Assembly: GCF_003001955.1 (NCBI RefSeq)
Contig: NZ_PVNH01000003.1
Span: 186,001 to 250,000, forward strand
Reading direction: 5' to 3'
DNA from: Prauserella shujinwangii
GTDB taxonomy: Bacteria; Actinomycetota; Actinomycetes; Mycobacteriales; Pseudonocardiaceae
DNA: 64,000 nucleotides
The translations under genes and the position numbers were made by a program. The notes under the pieces are model-generated. The model ran no database searches and had not been told where the DNA came from. It saw only the letters and a list, made by a program, of their open reading frames with translations. Positions 61,157 through 64,000 of the stretch are shown here, in pieces (positions within the stretch are counted from its first letter, which is position 1; each line of letters opens with the position of its first letter).

Positions 61157-62950
61157 CTACATCTTCTCCGGGGCCGAGATCCCGAGCAGGTCAAGGCCCC
61201 GCGCCATAGTTCGCCCGGTCAGCGCACACAGCGCCAGCCGATTCGCCCGGATTTCGCTGCTTTCGGCTTTGAGCACCGGGCACGCCTCGTAGAACGAGGA
61301 GAATGTCCGCGCGAGCGCGTACAGGTAACCCGCGAGGCGATGTGGCTCGAGGGCGTCCGCGACGGCGTCGCACGTTGCGGCGAATTCGTCGAGCAGCAGG
61401 GACAGCGCCCGCTCCTGGGGCTTCAGCGCCAGATCAGCCACGAACCGGGCTTCGCCGACTCCAGCGTCGACCGCCCTGCGCTGGATCGACTTGATCCGCG
61501 TGTGCATGTACTGCAAGTAGACGCCGGTGGCACCGGTGAACGAGACCATGCGATCGACATCGAAGGCGTAGTCCTTGGTCCGTGCGGTCGACAACTCGGC
61601 GTACTTCACCGCGCCGACACTGGCCGTGTGCGCGATCTCTTCGAGCTCGGCGGACTCGAGCTCGGGATTCCTGTCCGTGACGATCTCCTGCGCCCGGCGC
61701 AGCGCGTCGTCGAGCAGGTCGGCGAGCCTGACTGTGCCTCCCGAACGGGTCTTGAACGGCTTGCCGTCGCTGCCGAGCACCGTGCCGAACTGCACGTGCA
61801 CCACGTCTTGGTCGGTCAACCACCCGGCGCGGCGCGCGACGCGGAAGACCATGTCGAAGTGCTGGGCTTGGCGGGCGTCCACGACGTAGAGCGCGCGGGT
61901 GGCCTTCAGCTCCTGCAGGCGGTACCGGATCGTGGCCAGGTCCGTGGTGCCGTAGCCGTAGCCGCCGTCGCGCTTGCGGACCAGCAGCGGAACACGGTCG
62001 CCACTCGGCCCACGGATGTCGTCGAAGAAGACCACCAGGGCGTCCTGGCTCTTCTCGACGATGCCCTTGCGCCACAACTCCTCGACGACGTCAGCAAGGA
62101 GCGAGTTGTACCGGGATTCACCGGCAAGGTCGTCGTGGTTGAGCAGAACCCCGAGCCGGTCATAGATCCGCTGGAACGCGATCTCCGATTCCTTGACGAT
62201 TTCTCGCCACGCCGCGACCGTTTCCTCGTCGCCGGACTGCAGCGCCACCACCCGGCGCTGCGCGCGCTCCTTGAACGCCTCGTCAGCGTCGAACTCGGCT
62301 CGGGCAGCGCGGTAGAGCGCGTCCAGGGCCGAGGTGGCATCCTCGTTCCCGACCTGGTCAACCTCGGTGTTCCGCCAGTTCGCTCCGGGGTGCTCGAAGA
62401 GGTGCTGGATGAGCATTCCGAACTGCGTGCCCCAGTCGCCGACATGGTTCTGCCGGACGACCTCTGCCCCGAGGAAGTCCAGGACACGAACCAGTGCGTC
62501 GCCGATAAGGGTCGACCGCAGGTGCCCGACGTGCATCTCCTTGGCGATGTTGGGGGCCGAGTAGTCGACAACGACCACCTGGCCGCTCTGACTCTCCGCC
62601 ACACCCAGCCTCACCTGTTCGGAACGCTGAGCGAGCTGCTTCACGACCGCCGCGTCCGCCACGGTGATGTTGAGAAAGCCTGGTCCCGAAAGCTCCACCG
62701 CAGTGATCCAGGGGACAGCCGCAAGGTGCGGTCGCAGCCTCTCCGCGAGGTCACGAGGTTTCTGGTCTGCCTTCTTCGCCAGGGCGAGTGCGATGTCCGA
62801 CTGAAAGTCGGCGTGGTCCGATCGGCGCACCAACGGGTCCTGATCGGCGAGCTCGGCAGGCAGCTCCGCAGCCATCGCCGCGGACACCGCGTGCTCCACC
62901 TCGGAGACCAATGAGCGCACCTGCTCCACCACGTCGGGCCAATCCTTCAC
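61157..62950 (-). CDS. argS: Arginyl-tRNA synthetase
   Basis: The 597-residue class I enzyme charges tRNA-Arg. SAPNIAKEMHVGHLRSTLIG carries the HVGH (HIGH) motif; LGSDGKPFKTRSGG replaces KMSKS, as is usual for ArgRS. The N-terminal Add-1 domain and the C-terminal helical anticodon domain (MHTRIKSIQRRA onward) are present, so it looks intact. The GTG at 62950 is the best start, but there is no clear ribosome-binding site; the frame continues to 63037. DNA here is less GC-rich than the rest of the window and lies beside a gene remnant and a transposase, so it may be an acquired or second copy (inference). Confidence 0.9.
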   Translation of the reverse strand: MKDWPDVVEQVRSLVSEVEHAVSAAMAAELPAELADQDPLVRRSDHADFQSDIALALAKKADQKPRDLAERLRPHLAAVPWITAVELSGPGFLNITVADAAVVKQLAQRSEQVRLGVAESQSGQVVVVDYSAPNIAKEMHVGHLRSTLIGDALVRVLDFLGAEVVRQNHVGDWGTQFGMLIQHLFEHPGANWRNTEVDQVGNEDATSALDALYRAARAEFDADEAFKERAQRRVVALQSGDEETVAAWREIVKESEIAFQRIYDRLGVLLNHDDLAGESRYNSLLADVVEELWRKGIVEKSQDALVVFFDDIRGPSGDRVPLLVRKRDGGYGYGTTDLATIRYRLQELKATRALYVVDARQAQHFDMVFRVARRAGWLTDQDVVHVQFGTVLGSDGKPFKTRSGGTVRLADLLDDALRRAQEIVTDRNPELESAELEEIAHTASVGAVKYAELSTARTKDYAFDVDRMVSFTGATGVYLQYMHTRIKSIQRRAVDAGVGEARFVADLALKPQERALSLLLDEFAATCDAVADALEPHRLAGYLYALARTFSSFYEACPVLKAESSEIRANRLALCALTGRTMARGLDLLGISAPEKM

Positions 62951-63352
62951 ACAAGTTCGGAATACAGACGTCAGACCTGCGCACCGTGTGCCGGACCAGG
63001 CTGACTTCCGGATCAGCGCCTCCCGGCGACACGCCACCGATCGATGTTGTCACCAGACCCGGGGCGCATCAGAGTGTGCCGCGCATGGTTCGTGCGAGCG
63101 TCTTCCAAGGGAGCCGGCCGTGGTCCGTCAGCCCAGGGGATGGGCCCGGAATGGCCGGGTCGTAGGCGCTGATGCGCGCCCCCGCGTGGCCAGCGCGGTG
63201 GTGATGGGCAACGCGGGCGAGGATCATCGCGTGGCCACGTTCGAGGCGGCTCCTCGCACGGGGAACCCTAGGTCAGCAGCGCGATTGCGCACTGCAGGAC
63301 GTGTGGCACAGTAGTCGGACACAGGCCATTAGCCGCGGCTACGATCGTACGG
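62951..63352. other. Region with decayed minus-strand coding sequence
   Basis: No intact gene is seen. One minus-strand frame ending at 63069 reads HAGARISAYDPAIPGP and GRLPWKTLARTMRGTL, which looks protein-like, but it breaks off by about 63250; the frame beside it continues briefly (ADLGFPVRGAASNVATR). This suggests a decayed gene of unknown family. Confidence 0.3.
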
Positions 63353-63367
63353 TTCCATCCGATGGAA
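63353..63367. promoter_or_regulatory. 15-bp palindrome just after a stop codon
   Basis: TTCCATC-C-GATGGAA is perfectly symmetric and directly follows (on the minus strand) the stop of the hypothetical gene at 63368. It could be a small terminator stem or a protein-binding site; its core ATCCGAT resembles the fucose operator but the flanks differ. Confidence 0.35.
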
Positions 63368-63700
63368 TCAGCTGACATCTCCGGGATCGGGTAGGTGGCC
63401 CAGCACCTCGATCTCACGCCTGAGGCGGCCAAGGCGTTCGTCGGCAGTTCCTGGCCAGGCAACGAACCCCGGGTCACCTTCAATCAGGTCGCCCGGCACC
63501 GCCCCGCGATCGATCAGGTCGGAGGCCAGTTTCATCGTCATGTCGATGATCTCACGGTCGGATGCCTCAGAGCCGGCCACGCGGTTTGCCGCGTCTACCA
63601 CTGTTGAACGTTCCAGCCAGTCATCGGATGCGTACCGCAGCAGATAGTCCAGCCGATCGTCGTACGGCAACGTTTCGAATTCCATCCCAGCCACATTCAA
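63368..63700 (-). CDS. Hypothetical acidic protein next to a truncated gene
   Basis: The 110-residue product reads MEFETLPYDDRLDYLLRYAS, DDWLERSTVVDAANRVAGSE and ends EVLGHLPDPGDVS. It is acidic and helical, with no signal peptide. GTG at 63700 or ATG at 63685 may be the start; neither has a clear ribosome site. It overlaps the 3' end of a gene remnant read in another frame. The layout (short acidic gene after a truncated upstream gene) is like an orphan immunity gene, but this is a guess. Confidence 0.55.
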   Translation of the reverse strand: MNVAGMEFETLPYDDRLDYLLRYASDDWLERSTVVDAANRVAGSEASDREIIDMTMKLASDLIDRGAVPGDLIEGDPGFVAWPGTADERLGRLRREIEVLGHLPDPGDVS

Positions 63701-63803
63701 TATGGAAGCGTTCGACGTTCAGGCCAGCTACGTTGTTGATATCGATCGGCGGACCGCCAGAACCGCTGTGAGTCCGGTACGTGATGTTTTTCGGTGTGTG
63801 GTC
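63621..63803 (-). pseudogene. 3' remnant of a gene cut off by the adjacent transposase gene
   Basis: Directly after the transposase stop an open frame without a start reads KNITYRTHSGSGGPPIDINN, then VAGLNVERFHIECGWDG, and ends at 63621. The composition is protein-like and has no other explanation. It looks like the C-terminal part of a larger gene whose front was removed by the insertion element. Family not recognised. Confidence 0.45.
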
Positions 63804-64000
63804 TCAGGACTTGTTTGACGGTTTGTCGTCGGGAGATGCTTGACGTGATCTTGGGACTCCGGCTCCGGTGACGTGGAGGCGGGTGATCGGCTTGAGGTTG
63901 CGTCGGGGTCGGACGGCGATCTCTTCGTCGTTGTGCAGGATGCGCAGGTGGGTGTCTTCGATGACGACGGTGACCAGCTTGCCGCGATGACGGGGGCCGA
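63804..64000 (-). mobile_element. C-terminal end of an IS481-like transposase (5' part outside window)
   Basis: The minus-strand frame is open from the right edge to a TGA at 63804. It reads GPRHRGKLVTVVIEDTHLRI, LHNDEEIAVRPRRNLKPITR and a short tail. This beta-strand block (xxGKxVTVxxxDTxxRxxxxxxEI) closes transposases of the IS481/rve integrase group. The DDE catalytic part would lie beyond the window. The IS end is expected shortly left of the stop. Confidence 0.6.

Overview
The window is very GC-rich, uses GTG/TTG starts freely, is densely packed and shows many TAnnnT boxes exactly 6 nt before a start codon (leaderless promoters). This points to an actinomycete. Four copies of a palindromic intergenic element with GTGAGT...ACTCAC arms are typical of Amycolatopsis-like Pseudonocardiales; that genus-level guess is inference. 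I recognised no rRNA, tRNA or CRISPR array.

Layout. 1-12 kb is mixed metabolism: the 3' end of an amidase, a wax-ester synthase/DGAT, a CPWA-type glutathionyl-hydroquinone-reductase-like enzyme, a coupled TPP enzyme / CoA-binding protein / aldehyde dehydrogenase / CoA-transferase operon, an F420-type nitroreductase-like protein, an MFS transporter whose expected start is followed by a stop, a TmrB-like ATPase, an AraC-type regulator and a GNAT enzyme. 12-14.2 kb holds a DUF222/HNH endonuclease gene and a gene-poor stretch. 14.2-20 kb holds an imine-reductase-like gene behind a promoter with a 19-bp spacer (MerR type), then a DrrA/DrrB/DrrC-like set (ABC ATPase, ABC permease, short class II UvrA) divergent from a regulator with two MerR HTH domains.

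20-31 kb is one leftward, translationally coupled catabolic operon behind a doubled LacI-type operator. It encodes a Liv-type ABC transporter (binding lipoprotein, two permeases, two ATPases), a Gfo/Idh/MocA dehydrogenase, a DUF993 protein, a TIM-barrel isomerase/epimerase and two secreted proteins: a lectin-fold DUF1080-like protein and a PQQ-type sugar dehydrogenase fused to a LamG domain. The substrate is unknown; the parts resemble 3-keto-glycoside chemistry.

31-45 kb: a CPBP protease, a class III aminotransferase, an epoxide hydrolase, head-to-head 21-bp repeat arrays, an SDR, a run of small secreted peptide / MoxR / DUF58 / VWA / HtrA-like protease / two-component system (probable envelope-stress module), a THUMP-type RNA methyltransferase, and a small membrane protein / Cro-type regulator / oxidoreductase operon with two operators.

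45-59 kb is a complete-looking non-phosphorylative L-fucose pathway: a GH95 alpha-L-fucosidase releases fucose, an Rbs-type ABC transporter imports it, and a mutarotase, aldo/keto reductase, lactonase, L-fuconate dehydratase, SDR and FAH-family hydrolase degrade it. An FCD/GntR regulator lies inside, and an ACATCCGATGT operator recurs at the key promoters, twice inside the -35/-10 spacer. 59-64 kb has small hypothetical genes, a leaderless TIM-barrel protein, an arginyl-tRNA synthetase gene in lower-GC surroundings, a gene remnant and a partial transposase at the right edge, which looks like an island boundary.
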